Shown: positions 19,701 through 26,752 of the stretch, piece by piece
How the letters are laid out: the number at the start of each line of letters is the position of its first letter
How positions within the stretch are numbered: position 1 is the stretch's first letter
From: an uncultured Monoglobus sp.
GTDB lineage: Bacteria > Bacillota > Clostridia > Monoglobales > Monoglobaceae
DNA: 47,443 nt
Assembly: GCA_947630505.1 (NCBI GenBank)
Contig: CANRHV010000014.1
Coordinates: 1 to 47,443 of the forward strand
Direction: 5' to 3'
Notes under the pieces: model-generated
Seen by the model: only the letters and a program-made list of their open reading frames with translations
What the model was told of the DNA's origin: nothing
The model's database searches: none
Made by a program: the position numbers and the translations under genes

Positions 19701-19903
19701 TGAACATAATCATGGCGGTATACGACAGAAATGACTGCCTTGTGAGCATGTCGGTGATGGACGCCGATCTGAGCGACCTTAACTACGTGTTCACAAACAC
19801 GGTCGATATCCCGGACGGCGTCGAGGTGGGCAGCATAAAACTTATGGTCTGGAACGGCCTCAGCGATATGACGCCGATGTCCGCCGCGAGCGAGATACTT
19901 TAA
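13721..19903 (+). CDS. giant secreted GLUG-repeat surface protein (2060 aa)
   Basis: A signal peptide (residues 1-27, ending LSFAEE) opens a 2060-residue exported protein; the start ATG has GGAGG. Domains in order are: an acidic spacer; GLUG-type repeats (about 80-1200) built on FNGAGYTISGLNI, NVGLLAG and QYVGGLIGE phrases; a Thr/Pro-rich linker at about 1205-1323 (TPTPVPTA, TATPKPTATP), probably extended across the wall; a small domain at 1325-1470; two bacterial Ig-like domains (about 1485-1560 and 1565-1637); two chitobiase/FN3-like modules (about 1647-1720 and 1730-1800); a cohesin-like domain (about 1808-1945); and a C-terminal module ending IKLMVWNGLSDMTPMSAASE. No LPXTG or SLH motif is visible. 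An adhesin or scaffold-type surface role is likely. Within the GLUG region the DNA is repeated with an exact 852-bp period. Confidence 0.85.
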   Translation: MKKQKLIAMAVSFMMLVMSLPVLSFAEEEPSSAPPETYETTEATEAFAESPQDQAEMDYSEVNSDNNVELADSGATYYISNVEELNAVRNDLSGTYYLTQDIDLSNYGDWIPIGHTANSSQSFSGVFNGQGYKITGMTINSNEYTYTGLFGEVSGTITNLGVSGNITTTTDNVGLLAGCVTNGNITNCYTTGSIEAKQYVGGLIGETKVGYYTNVLIENCYSRASITGLKTGESNYMGGLIGYDDSYDDNNKTVIKRCYSTGYIRTKNDNAVYGGLIGQIDGYTVSLFNYYDRTTAKTLDTDRSFAATTAQMKNQNTFTGWDFENVWGISSDINDGYPYLKFGTSTFSITGSGTELSPYMIYNQNDLIAIIEGKIGDADSYYELANDIVLDATFWTPIGGNKSGRNFDGNFNGAGYTISGLNITQDNFTCSGLFGEVSGTITNLGVSGNITTTTDNVGLLAGCVTNGNITNCYTTGSIEAKQYVGGLIGETKVGYYTNVLIENCYSRASITGLKTGESNYMGGLIGYDDSYDDNNKTVIKRCYSTGYIRTKNDNAVYGGLIGQIDGYTVSLFNYYDQTTAKTLDTDRSFAATTAQMKNRNTFTGWDFENVWGVSSDINDGYPYLKFGEYEYDNIGSGSKYDPYMIYSVEDLIAITEGRIGKTDSYYELANDIVLDATFWTPIGGNRSGRNFDGNFNGAGYTISGLNITQDNFTYSGLFGEVSGTITNLGVDGNITTTTDNVGLLAGCVTNGNITNCYTTGSIEAKQYVGGLIGETKVGYYTNVLIENCYSRASITGLKTGESNYMGGLIGYDDSYDDNNKTVIKRCYSTGYIRTKNDNAVYGGLIGQIDGYTVSLFNYYDQTTAKTLDTDRSFAATTAQMKNRNTFTGWDFENVWGVSSDINDGYPYLKFGEYEYDNIGSGSKYDPYMIYSVEDLIAITEGRIGKTDSYYELANDIVLDATFWTPIGGNRSGRNFDGNFNGAGYTISGLNITQDNFTCSGLFGEVSGTITNLGVDGNIATTTNNVGLLAGYVTNGSVTNCYSVGSVEAKQYVGGLIGETKVGYYTNALIENCYSRASITGLKTGASNYMGGLIGCAGSYSGSNKTVINNCYSTGYIKPENTSASNVGGFIGYKDGYTEVTACYYDQNTSGRNDEGKGIGLTTEDAKEQLTYTVWDFTDVWGISPNKNNGYPYLQAVEPHDPIAPPPTAKPTPTATPSPTPIPEITPTPVPTAVPVTPTPVITPTPVPTDVPVTPTPTAKPTATPKPTATPTPKPTATPKPTATPTATPVPMATDVPVTATPKPTVTPTPIPTLAPTPATEVPVDQYYWKASSGDEYKKAGEEFMRGLVGTSQLEKAVIGESTFKDGFSNNFAITSNSANGYWSNGKAGGCAMKYTAAESGNFTIYAYGMSVQDPPAKFYAVQEGATDLERDNIGSVLIDEYSKKVICQIYVKAGSVYYFLIPGSRARFVGAKFEESTEPIPTEAPITLSGIRIKAQPDKTTVVEGTALDTSGLKVEAVYSDGKTEEISDYTLSGYDMNRIGEQTITVEYMGYTANFNITVVQKSMIGLVIAQKPNKRAYAQGEQLDTAGMIVSALYNNGTSEEITGYNVSGYDPNYVGSQTITVSHNGFSAAFTVTVSAKEQPAGMAETPKISISSFIGGKTVTLTTATEGARIYYTLDGTAPNTSSNFYGEPITLTETASVKAIAVKDGMNPSKTAGGKITVGNTETPTSSHKAGQLEVGTVITLRSETSGSMIYYTTDGSEPTTESKRYSGGIAITDDVTIKAIAVKDGCKNSGIFEAAYTVPKIEPGSAAISVGSVSGAAGDTLSIPVYLFADGDSGITEYRLTINYDASKFDYESVTPAEGASDSDLFTSVGKGAVTVLYSGAAIESGEVCDINLKALESDEDGEYPISIQKDSVKLTAAEQKEFNIDVTDGAITLIGSINSNLELKSDVMLTDASGNDITDKSGIKGDVTANVTLENASGDVAIEPMTVNIIMAVYDRNDCLVSMSVMDADLSDLNYVFTNTVDIPDGVEVGSIKLMVWNGLSDMTPMSAASEIL
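14161..17150 (+). repeat. four in-frame 852-bp tandem repeats inside the giant surface protein
   Basis: The same sequence (GGTTTGTTCGGAGAGGTTTC) recurs at 14161, 15013, 15865 and 16717, an exact 852-bp (284-codon) period. Units 2 and 3 are almost identical at DNA level across their whole length. Unit 1 shares the GLUG half but has a different linker. Unit 4 diverges after about 16760 and lacks a full second half. Near-identity implies recent duplication or ongoing gene conversion. Confidence 0.9.
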
Positions 19904-19931
19904 AAAATAATTAATTCTTCCCAATTAAACC

Positions 19932-19967
19932 AAAAAACTCCCCGCGTGAGATCGCGGGGAGTTTTTT
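19932..19967. terminator. bidirectional terminator
   Basis: An 11-bp GC-rich stem (AACTCCCCGCG / CGCGGGGAGTT) is flanked by A and T runs, between the giant surface-protein gene and the facing rubredoxin gene. It should work in both directions. Confidence 0.9.
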
Positions 19968-19973
19968 GATAAA

Positions 19974-20132
19974 TTAATCCATTTTGCTGAACTGGTCCTT
20001 GCCTACGCCGCAGAGGGGGCAAACGAAGTCGTCGGGCAGATCTTCCCACTTGGTGCCGGGAGCTATTCCGTTATCGGGATCGCCCGCCGCCTCGTCGTAG
20101 ATATATCCGCAAAGGTCGCATACGTATTTCAT
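19974..20132 (-). CDS. rubredoxin
   Basis: This is a 52-residue electron-transfer protein with one Fe(Cys)4 site. The ligands are Cys5 and Cys8 (VCDLCGY) and Cys38 and Cys41 ([12 protein letters not shown]), and the family phrase [20 protein letters not shown] lies between them. The start is the ATG at 20132 with GGAGGTG upstream; longer in-frame starts lack such a site. Rubredoxins in anaerobes pass electrons to oxygen- and peroxide-scavenging enzymes, but none is next to it here. Confidence 0.97.
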   Translation of the reverse strand: MKYVCDLCGYIYDEAAGDPDNGIAPGTKWEDLPDDFVCPLCGVGKDQFSKMD

Positions 20133-20265
20133 GGTTTCACCTCCGATAAGTATTGATTTGTTATTTTTCAATTTTCGGCGCGCGTCACGCGCTATGGTTA
20201 ATTATACAACATTTTTGGCGCGTTTGTCAACACCCGCGCGATTGGAGCGAGCCGATTTTTGCAAA

Positions 20266-20286
20266 GGCGCCGCTTCACGCGGCGCC
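20266..20286 (-). terminator. hairpin terminator of the Noc-like gene
   Basis: An 8-bp stem (GGCGCCGC / GCGGCGCC) with loop TTCAC lies just downstream of the Noc-like gene on its strand, followed by TTTGCAAAAATC, a weak T tract. Confidence 0.55.
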
Positions 20287-20293
20287 CCACATA

Positions 20294-21220
20294 TTATTCT
20301 TTTGGAATTTTTATCAGATATTCTATATAGTCGGGCTCTTCGCGGCGTTTCGCCACAGCACCCACGCCGCTTTTGTTCATAAGCTCCACCGCCTTTTTGA
20401 TCGTGTTCGAAAATATGCGTATATCTCTGAAGGTTTTGGGCTTGCGCGAGGGCTGCTTGTCCGCGCCTTGTCGCGGCTCGTTTATCTTTCGCAGCATGCG
20501 CTCAACCAGCGCCTCGGTGCGCGCCACATTCAGCTCGTTTTTTGTTATTTTTTCAAGGGCCTCCATTTGGCTTTTTTCGTCGGGCAGCTTGAGAAGCGCG
20601 CGGGCGTGCCGCTCGGTCAGGCCGTACTCGCAAAGCACCGCGCGCACGTTCACGGGCAGCTTTAATATGCGTATTTTGTTGGCTATCGTGGACTGGCTCT
20701 TGCCGAGCTTGGCGGCCAGCTCCTCCTGGGTCAGGCCGTGCTCCGAGAGAAGCGTCTGAAATGCCTCGGCTTCCTCTAAATAATTCAGGTTTTCGCGCTG
20801 TATGTTTTCGATCAGCGCCATGACCGCGCTGTCGGTCCCGGTGGCGCGGATAACCGTCGCCGGTATGTAGTCCATGCCGAGCATGCGGCACGCCTCAAGG
20901 CGGCGGTGCCCCGCCACAAGCTCGTATTCAAACGGTATGGTCTGGCGTACGGTCACGGGCTGCATCAGGCCGTAGTTCTCGATCGAGGCCGCAAGCTCGG
21001 CGAGAGCGTTCTCGTCGGTCTCGAGCCGCGGCTGGTTCGGGTTGGGCTTTATGCAGTTTATCGGGATCGACTGCGAGTTTCCGTGGGTCACAAATTTTTT
21101 TACGGACTTTATTTTCGATAGGTCGATCTCGGTGTTTGTTCTCTCGATTTCGCGGATCTCCACGTCATACGTTTTTTCGGGAACGGGCTCGGTTCCCTTT
21201 TTTAAATAATCAAACAGCAT
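20294..21220 (-). CDS. noc: ParB/Noc-like nucleoid occlusion protein
   Basis: This 308-residue DNA-binding protein has the ParB architecture. The N-terminal CTP-binding domain begins at SIPINCIKPNPNQPR, with the GxxRR-type motif in ELVAGHRRLEACR and the ENIQRENLNYLEEAEAF box. The central HTH follows (LTQEELAAKLGKSQSTIANK). A basic C-terminal region lies beyond about residue 230. SQSTIANKIRILKL resembles Noc more than canonical Spo0J, and the hydrophobic N-terminal MLFDYLKK could be a membrane-binding helix as in Bacillus Noc. No parA/soj partner is adjacent, which also favours Noc. The start at 21220 has AAGAAAGG 8 nt upstream; a longer frame to 21295 lacks one. Confidence 0.75.
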   Translation of the reverse strand: MLFDYLKKGTEPVPEKTYDVEIREIERTNTEIDLSKIKSVKKFVTHGNSQSIPINCIKPNPNQPRLETDENALAELAASIENYGLMQPVTVRQTIPFEYELVAGHRRLEACRMLGMDYIPATVIRATGTDSAVMALIENIQRENLNYLEEAEAFQTLLSEHGLTQEELAAKLGKSQSTIANKIRILKLPVNVRAVLCEYGLTERHARALLKLPDEKSQMEALEKITKNELNVARTEALVERMLRKINEPRQGADKQPSRKPKTFRDIRIFSNTIKKAVELMNKSGVGAVAKRREEPDYIEYLIKIPKE

Positions 21221-21332
21221 TTTTGTCATCCTTTCTTTTGTGAGCGCGTTTTGTATTCGCTTTTCATAAAAATTATAGCAAAGCGCGGCTGTCAATGCAA
21301 AAAGAACAGTGACAAAAATTTCGACATGATTT

Positions 21333-21563
21333 TCACACCCTGTTGATTATTATAAGATCGTCACCGATTTTTGAAATTTTATCCCACGGCACGGTTATGT
21401 CGTCCTCCCTGCCCAGCATGCCCAAAAATCTGTAAGAGCCGGGTATCAGCAGCGAGCGCACCGCGCCGCTCCGCTCGTCTATCTCCATGTCGGACACGTA
21501 GCCAAGCCTCTCGCCGTCGGCCGCGCATATGACCTCTTTGAGCCGTATCTCGCTGAACTTCAT
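21333..21563 (-). CDS. YlmC/YmxH-family PRC-barrel protein
   Basis: This 76-residue protein is a single PRC-barrel domain (EVICAADGERLGYVSDMEID, then ITVPWDKISKIGDDLIIINRV). It matches the small YlmC/YmxH proteins that are widespread in spore-forming Firmicutes. Its biochemical role is not established. The ATG is preceded by GAGGTGA. It is transcribed in the same direction as the Noc-like gene downstream and as dapL upstream, but a terminator lies between it and dapL. Confidence 0.85.
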   Translation of the reverse strand: MKFSEIRLKEVICAADGERLGYVSDMEIDERSGAVRSLLIPGSYRFLGMLGREDDITVPWDKISKIGDDLIIINRV

Positions 21564-21581
21564 AATATCACCTCAAAAACA

Positions 21582-21615
21582 AAAATCACTCCATACAAAT
21601 ATATGAAGTGATTTT
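21582..21615 (-). terminator. intrinsic terminator after dapL
   Basis: A 9-bp stem (AAAATCACT / AGTGATTTT) has a 16-nt loop and is followed on the minus strand by a T-rich run. It separates dapL from the downstream PRC-barrel gene. Confidence 0.7.
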
Positions 21616-21649
21616 TTGAATAATGAATTTTTGTTATGATTTAGTAAGT

Positions 21650-22987
21650 CTATTCCTCGGCCTCTTCCTCGGGCGCGGTCTCGGGCTCCTCGATAACCAG
21701 CTCGGCCTCGGCGGGTTCCTCGATCGCCTCAGGTTCCGGCTCGGGTTCCGGCTGAGGCTCGGGCGCGGGAGTCATCAGCTTTTTGAAGCGCTCCATCGCC
21801 TCGATCGTGCTCTCCCTGTCGCTGAACGCGGTCAGGCGGAAATAGCCCTCGCCGTTTTTGCCGAAGCCCGCGCCGGGGGTTCCCACAACGTTGATGCTCT
21901 CGAGCAGGTAGTCGAAGAATTCCCATGAGCGCATACCGCCGGGGCACTCAAGCCAGATATAGGGCGAGTTGATGCCGCCGAAATATTTGATTCCGACCTC
22001 GTCCATCGTGTCGGCGATGATTTGGGCGTTCTGCTTATAGTAGTCGATATTTTCTTTTATCTGCGCGCGTCCCTCGGGCGTGAACACCGCCTCGGCCGCT
22101 CTCTGAACGATATAGGGCACGCCGTTGAACTTGGTCGTCTGGCGTCTGAGCCACAGCTTGTTAAGCTCCACAACGTCGCTGTCTACCTTGAGCAGCTTTT
22201 TGAGCTTGGTTATCTGCACCTTGAGGTCCTTGGGCACGATGGTGTAGCCGCAGCGAGTTCCGGTGAAGCCCGCGGTCTTGGACAGCGAGCAGAACTCGAT
22301 CGCGCATCTCTTGGCGCCGTCAACCTCGTATATGCTGCGCGGCAGCTTGCTGTCGCCGATAAACGCCTCGTACGCCGCGTCGAACAGGATTATCGCGTCG
22401 TTCTTTAAAGCGTAGTCCACCCACGCCTTGAGCTGGTCGTAGGAGTAAACCGCGCCGGTCGGGTTGTTGGGCGAGCACAGATAAATGATGTCCGCCTTCA
22501 CGCCGGGCTCGGGCAGGGGGCAGAATCCGTTTGAGGCCTTCGCCTGCATGTACTCTATCTTTCTGCCGTTCATGATGTTGGTGTCAACGTACACAGGATA
22601 AACCGGGTCGGGAACCAGAACCAGATTGTCCTTGTCAAACAAATCGGTGATGTTTCCCACGTCGCTCTTGGCGCCGTCGCTGATGAACACCTCGTTTATG
22701 TCGACCCTAATGGTGTTTTCTTTGTAGTACGCAACGATCTTTTCGCGCAGGAAGTCATAGCCCTGCTCGGGGCCGTAGCCGCGGAACGTCTCTTTAACGC
22801 CCATCTCGTCGGCCGCCTTGTGGATAGCCTCAACAACCACGGGCGCCAGAGGCAGCGTAACGTCGCCTATGCCCATGCGGATGATTTTTTTGTCGGGATT
22901 TTTCTCGGCGTAATCGTTGACCTTTCTCGCTATCTCGGAAAACAGATAGCTCTCTTTGACATTTAAATAATTTTCGTTTATTCGCAA
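21650..22987 (-). CDS. dapL: LL-diaminopimelate aminotransferase with acidic C-terminal tail
   Basis: This PLP enzyme converts tetrahydrodipicolinate directly to LL-diaminopimelate for lysine and peptidoglycan. The PLP-binding Lys237 lies in FCSLSKTAGFTGTRCGY; LCSPNNPTGAVYSYDQL and the N-terminal INENYLNVKESYLFSEIARKV are typical of DapL. I chose the TTG start: AAGGAG lies 8 nt upstream, whereas the in-frame GTG abuts it. The protein is 445 residues, longer than the usual ~390-410, because about 40 Pro/Glu-rich residues follow the catalytic domain (PEPQPEPEPEPEAIEEPAEA). No cysteine or aromatic residues occur in that tail, so it is probably disordered. dapF lies 31 bp upstream on the same strand, forming a two-gene DAP operon. 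Confidence 0.93.
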   Translation of the reverse strand: MRINENYLNVKESYLFSEIARKVNDYAEKNPDKKIIRMGIGDVTLPLAPVVVEAIHKAADEMGVKETFRGYGPEQGYDFLREKIVAYYKENTIRVDINEVFISDGAKSDVGNITDLFDKDNLVLVPDPVYPVYVDTNIMNGRKIEYMQAKASNGFCPLPEPGVKADIIYLCSPNNPTGAVYSYDQLKAWVDYALKNDAIILFDAAYEAFIGDSKLPRSIYEVDGAKRCAIEFCSLSKTAGFTGTRCGYTIVPKDLKVQITKLKKLLKVDSDVVELNKLWLRRQTTKFNGVPYIVQRAAEAVFTPEGRAQIKENIDYYKQNAQIIADTMDEVGIKYFGGINSPYIWLECPGGMRSWEFFDYLLESINVVGTPGAGFGKNGEGYFRLTAFSDRESTIEAMERFKKLMTPAPEPQPEPEPEPEAIEEPAEAELVIEEPETAPEEEAEE

Positions 22988-23018
22988 TTTAAACACTCCT
23001 TTTTAATTTTTATATGCC

Positions 23019-23870
23019 TTATATATTTTGAGGGGCGCAGAGCTCGCCCTCGCACACAAAAGCCGCCGGGCCTCTCTTGATGACCGTGCCGTCGGGCATG
23101 TAGGTGATGTTGAGGTCTCCGCCTCTTAATTTTATCAAAATTTCCTCGCCGTACTCGCAGTATCCGTTAAGCACCGCCGCGACCGCCGCCGCGCAGGCGC
23201 CCGTTCCGCAGGCCCATGTCTCGCCGCTGCCGCGCTCCCACACGCGCATCTGCAGGGTGTGATCGTCGATCACGCGGATAAACTCGGTGTTGATGCGGCG
23301 GGGAAACAGCTTGTGGTTTTCAAACTCGGGCCCGATCTGCTCAAGGTTTAGGCTGTCGACGTCGTCCGTGAACACGACCGCGTGGGGGTTGCCCATCGAA
23401 ACGCCGGTAATGCTGTATTCAAGGCCTCCGACGGTTATCGGGCGGCTGACTATCTTGTCGCCTTCCATATCTATCGGGATATTTTTGGGGTCGAGCTCCG
23501 CCTTGCCCATGTCGACGGTTACGGATTTGACAGCGCCGTTTTCGATTTCAAGGTCGAGTACCTTGATGCCGCCCAGAGTTTCGAGCGTTATTTGATTTTT
23601 GTCGGTCAGGCCCTTGTCGTAAACATATTTTCCGACGCAGCGGGTGGCGTTTCCGCACATCTCAGCCTCCGAGCCGTCGGCGTTGAATATGCGCATCCTA
23701 AAGTCCGCCTTGTCGGAGGGCATGATCAAAACCAGACCGTCGCTGCCGATACCGAAGTGCATATCGGACACGAAGCGCGACAGCTCCGCCGGGTCGTCGA
23801 TTTTTTCCTCAAAACAGTTTATGTATATATAACAATTGCCTATGCCGTGCATTTTTGTAAATTTTATCAT
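23019..23870 (-). CDS. dapF: diaminopimelate epimerase
   Basis: It interconverts LL- and meso-diaminopimelate using two cysteines as acid and base: Cys72 in EAEMCGNATRCVG and Cys221 in GETWACGTGACA. The 283-residue length is normal. The N-terminal motif reads MHGIGNCYIYINCF, with Cys where many homologues have Asp after GN. The start has GGAGGTG 5 nt upstream. It is the first gene of a dapF-dapL operon, so both last steps of the aminotransferase DAP pathway are made together. Confidence 0.96.
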   Translation of the reverse strand: MIKFTKMHGIGNCYIYINCFEEKIDDPAELSRFVSDMHFGIGSDGLVLIMPSDKADFRMRIFNADGSEAEMCGNATRCVGKYVYDKGLTDKNQITLETLGGIKVLDLEIENGAVKSVTVDMGKAELDPKNIPIDMEGDKIVSRPITVGGLEYSITGVSMGNPHAVVFTDDVDSLNLEQIGPEFENHKLFPRRINTEFIRVIDDHTLQMRVWERGSGETWACGTGACAAAVAAVLNGYCEYGEEILIKLRGGDLNITYMPDGTVIKRGPAAFVCEGELCAPQNI

Positions 23871-23961
23871 CGGCTCACCTCCGCTGAAATTTGTCTATTA
23901 AAAATATTGTATCATAATTGTAAAATAAATACAATAGTTTTTTAAAATTTTATTACGCGAA

Positions 23962-23991
23962 GCGGCCTCTGACTGAACAGTCAGAGGCCGC
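23962..23991. terminator. strong palindrome, probable terminator
   Basis: A perfect 13-bp stem (GCGGCCTCTGACT / AGTCAGAGGCCGC) with loop GAAC lies between the 3-prime end of the papain-like gene and the dapF promoter region. The T tract is poor on both strands, so termination is probable but not certain. Confidence 0.6.
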
Positions 23992-24015
23992 CATAACAGC
24001 GATGTAAACGCTCGC

Positions 24016-26121
24016 CTATTGCGCGTAGACCTTTTCAGCCGCGCACAGAGGCTCAATATTGTCAAGATCATCCCAAACCATTATTTGCAGCGATTCGCCC
24101 GGCTCGGCCGCGGACAGTGATTTCTCGGTTTTATAACTCTTTGTGCCGGCTTTGAGAGTGACCATGTCCGAATCAACATCAACAAGCGCGCCGCGGCTGT
24201 CGTATTTTGCGACTATCAGATATACCGATCGGCCGCCGCTGCTCTCGGGCGTATACAAACGAGCCGCGCCGTTTGCGTAATCGGATATGGTGAGTTCGTT
24301 CGGAGGCGCCGCGCCGCCCATATACGCCTTGACGGTCCAGTTAAAATATATCTTTGAAGGAACGCCGTTGTATGTTACATTCATTGGTTCCTCAAATGTG
24401 TCCTTCCACCGATAATTGAACCAATTATTTTCATAAACAAACGATACTCCCGCCACAGGCTCGTTGTTGCCCATGGGGTCAACCTCGCTTGAATTATTGG
24501 AAACAACCTTGCCGGCATACGGAACGAGGTTTGATTGCTTTATTTTATCGGGACAGTGTTGTCTTATTATAATATCAAAGTTTCCGCTGACAAACTGCGG
24601 CTCGGCAAACTCAAGATAATAGTATCCGGGATATGGGAAAATGACCTTTGAAACCGCGGCCCCGCTTTCCGGATCTTTAAGCATGACTATATCCGGATCA
24701 TCGGAAAATTTATTGTGGGGTATCTCCTCCGGCATATCTTCCGAAACGCCGCTTTTTACTATGACCTCATATTCCTCCAAATTACTATTTACTTCCAAGC
24801 CTATGCCGTCCAGTTCTTCGGTTCCGTTCGCTTTGAAACGCGAGGCATATATTATTCCGTTCAACAAATTATACGCATATCCTAAATCGGAGCCCGCCAT
24901 GTTATATTCTTTGATCGAGGACGGCGCGTCGTTTTTATATTTATATACGGTGGCCGTTGAGCCTATAGTGGGGTCCATATATGAAATATATCCGTATCCG
25001 TTATCGCCCCAGTCGCTGCCCCAGCTGTTTTTTATTATCCACGCTCCGTTTACGGGTGTCACCTTGCCTGTGGCGCTGTCATAGCTGCCGACGCTTGACG
25101 CGAAATTAGAGGCGGGGTAATTGTCGTCCCAACCCACGATAGCAACACCGTGATTCGTGTAATATAACAGACTGTATCCCGTGTCATCGTCGCTGAACAA
25201 ACTGTCATAATCAACTTCATTGTTCATAATTATATCTTTCCAAGAGGAGGAATATGCCGCTTTTGACTCATTATAATACGCGGGATTCGGATCATCGCAA
25301 TAGGCCACATCCACGGCGCCGTAATCCATGACTGCTTGTTTGATTCTGTTTATCACCTCGGTGTTTGGAACCGATTTCACGCTTTTCACATTATTGTTCG
25401 CGTCGTATGTGATATCGAGCTTCGAGCTGCCGACGAATTGCGTGAGATACATGGCGTTTTCTAAGGTGAGCTGTCTGTCCGCCGTTCCGAAATCAAAAAT
25501 CGTTTTATAGTCATAAAAGCCCCCGTTTTTATACGCCGTATATGTTTTCATCGGATATTGAGAGTCGAGGATCGGTCCGGTCGCTTGCCCGCGGCTCAAA
25601 TATGCCGCTGCCATTTCGCGGTTTCCGCCCTCGGGATCGTAAATCGTGTCCGAAGCGTAAAAATGAAAGTCGGTATATTTTTTGTATTCGGGATTTGTGG
25701 TATTGTACATAGCGGCGGCCATGTGGACCTCGGACCAAAGCGATGAATTGTTCGCGAAGCTTTTTCCGTTATTTTTGATCGCGCTGAACTCGCTCGCGGC
25801 GGTTGCCGCGTACGCCCAACAATTACCGTTGTGTCCTTGGTCTCTGACCGAAGGATACGACATTTTGAAGGGCGCGGTCGTTCGGGAATCGTATTTTGCC
25901 GGCAGAGCCGCGACGGCGGACACCGGTCGGTCGTCGATAACATATTTCATTTTATCCGGGATCAAAGTAAAATCTTCCGGATGTTTCAGATATTCAAGAT
26001 ATTCGTCGGTATAGCAGTCATAAAGCTCCTGTCGGTCATCATAAGGCGCTTCTTCGGCAAATACCGGCGTACACAGCAGCAACGCGGACAAAATGAATGT
26101 GGCAATTTTACGCATTGTCAT
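24016..26121 (-). CDS. secreted papain-like (C1) cysteine peptidase
   Basis: This 701-residue exported protein has a signal peptide (1-22, LLLCTPVFA) and a papain-family domain. The oxyanion Gln95 and nucleophile Cys101 are in VRDQGHNGNCWAYA, the catalytic His324 in NHGVAIVGWDDN and Asn365 in WIIKNSWGSDWGDNGYGYISY. All key residues are present, so it should be active. A downstream beta-rich region (about 385-600) resembles the lectin-like domain found with such peptidases. The C-terminal 85 residues form a module ending LQIMVWDDLDNIEPLCAAEKV that recurs in other secreted proteins here. It is a paralogue of the 39442 gene, which has the same layout. The start has GAGGTG 8 nt upstream. Confidence 0.88.
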   Translation of the reverse strand: MTMRKIATFILSALLLCTPVFAEEAPYDDRQELYDCYTDEYLEYLKHPEDFTLIPDKMKYVIDDRPVSAVAALPAKYDSRTTAPFKMSYPSVRDQGHNGNCWAYAATAASEFSAIKNNGKSFANNSSLWSEVHMAAAMYNTTNPEYKKYTDFHFYASDTIYDPEGGNREMAAAYLSRGQATGPILDSQYPMKTYTAYKNGGFYDYKTIFDFGTADRQLTLENAMYLTQFVGSSKLDITYDANNNVKSVKSVPNTEVINRIKQAVMDYGAVDVAYCDDPNPAYYNESKAAYSSSWKDIIMNNEVDYDSLFSDDDTGYSLLYYTNHGVAIVGWDDNYPASNFASSVGSYDSATGKVTPVNGAWIIKNSWGSDWGDNGYGYISYMDPTIGSTATVYKYKNDAPSSIKEYNMAGSDLGYAYNLLNGIIYASRFKANGTEELDGIGLEVNSNLEEYEVIVKSGVSEDMPEEIPHNKFSDDPDIVMLKDPESGAAVSKVIFPYPGYYYLEFAEPQFVSGNFDIIIRQHCPDKIKQSNLVPYAGKVVSNNSSEVDPMGNNEPVAGVSFVYENNWFNYRWKDTFEEPMNVTYNGVPSKIYFNWTVKAYMGGAAPPNELTISDYANGAARLYTPESSGGRSVYLIVAKYDSRGALVDVDSDMVTLKAGTKSYKTEKSLSAAEPGESLQIMVWDDLDNIEPLCAAEKVYAQ

Positions 26122-26221
26122 ATTATTAACACCTCGATCACAAAATTTGATTTAATTATAACATAAATTTAATGGTATTGCAATTGTTTTTTTTAAACTT
26201 TGTCTGTCCAAATAAATCCGT

Positions 26222-26250
26222 TTGACAAAATTTTTCGGCTGTGGTAAAGT
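26222..26250 (+). promoter_or_regulatory. sigma-A promoter of the zinc-ribbon membrane protein gene
   Basis: TTGACA at 26222-26227, a 17-bp spacer and TAAAGT at 26245-26250. The expected start site near 26257 excludes the upstream GTG at 26241 as a start codon. Confidence 0.65.
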
Positions 26251-26279
26251 ATATTCATAAAACAACGGGATGTGATCAT

Positions 26280-26654
26280 GTGTTCGGAAGATTCAGCGAG
26301 TTTATGAACGGGCGCTACGGCTTTGACAAGCTGGGCGGCGCTCTGATAATCGCGGGCGCGGCGCTGTCGCTGCTGGGGCGCCTGCTTTGGATGGTGTGGC
26401 TCAGCCGCCTGTCGCCGGTGTTTTACGCGCTGTTTATACTGCGGTTTTTGTCCAAAAAGGAATACGCCCGATCAAGGGAGAACCGCATTTTTATCGAGTT
26501 TTTCAATAATATAAAGGACTTTATGAGCCGCGACCGCGCGAATTATAATTACTATACCTGCCCGGTGTGCAAGACAAAATTCCGCGTTCCGAAAAACGAG
26601 GCGCAGGGCTACACAGCAAAGCGCGTGTGTCCCAAATGCCGCAATGAATGGTAA
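26280..26654 (+). CDS. small membrane protein with C-terminal zinc ribbon
   Basis: This protein of about 124 residues starts at GTG 26280, the first plausible start after the promoter; the ATG eight codons later is an alternative. A hydrophobic segment at about residues 20-55 (GALIIAGAALSLLGRLLWMVW and SPVFYALFILRF) suggests one or two membrane helices. A basic, probably cytoplasmic stretch follows. The C-terminus has a CxxC-CxxC pair (YYTCPVCKTKFRVP then VCPKCRNEW) as in zinc ribbons. I recognise no named function. It lies between the papain-like gene (divergent) and the restriction-modification island. Confidence 0.7.
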   Translation: MFGRFSEFMNGRYGFDKLGGALIIAGAALSLLGRLLWMVWLSRLSPVFYALFILRFLSKKEYARSRENRIFIEFFNNIKDFMSRDRANYNYYTCPVCKTKFRVPKNEAQGYTAKRVCPKCRNEW

Positions 26655-26675
26655 AACATTTTTGTTTTATTATAT

Positions 26676-26704
26676 TTGACTAATTTTTATTGTTGTGGTA
26701 TAAT
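26676..26704 (+). promoter_or_regulatory. sigma-A promoter of the restriction-modification operon
   Basis: TTGACT at 26676-26681, a 17-bp spacer and a perfect TATAAT at 26699-26704. Transcription would begin near 26711, about 42 nt before the methyltransferase ATG. That rules out the in-frame ATG at 26690. Confidence 0.8.
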
Positions 26705-26752
26705 ATTTATAAGAAGTATATATTTATCATTTTGAAACGTGGGGATATGGAT

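Noticed and set aside
26241-26279. Longer N-terminus (from 26241) for the zinc-ribbon membrane protein
   Set aside because: That start lies inside the promoter (-10 at 26245-26250), upstream of the expected transcript start.
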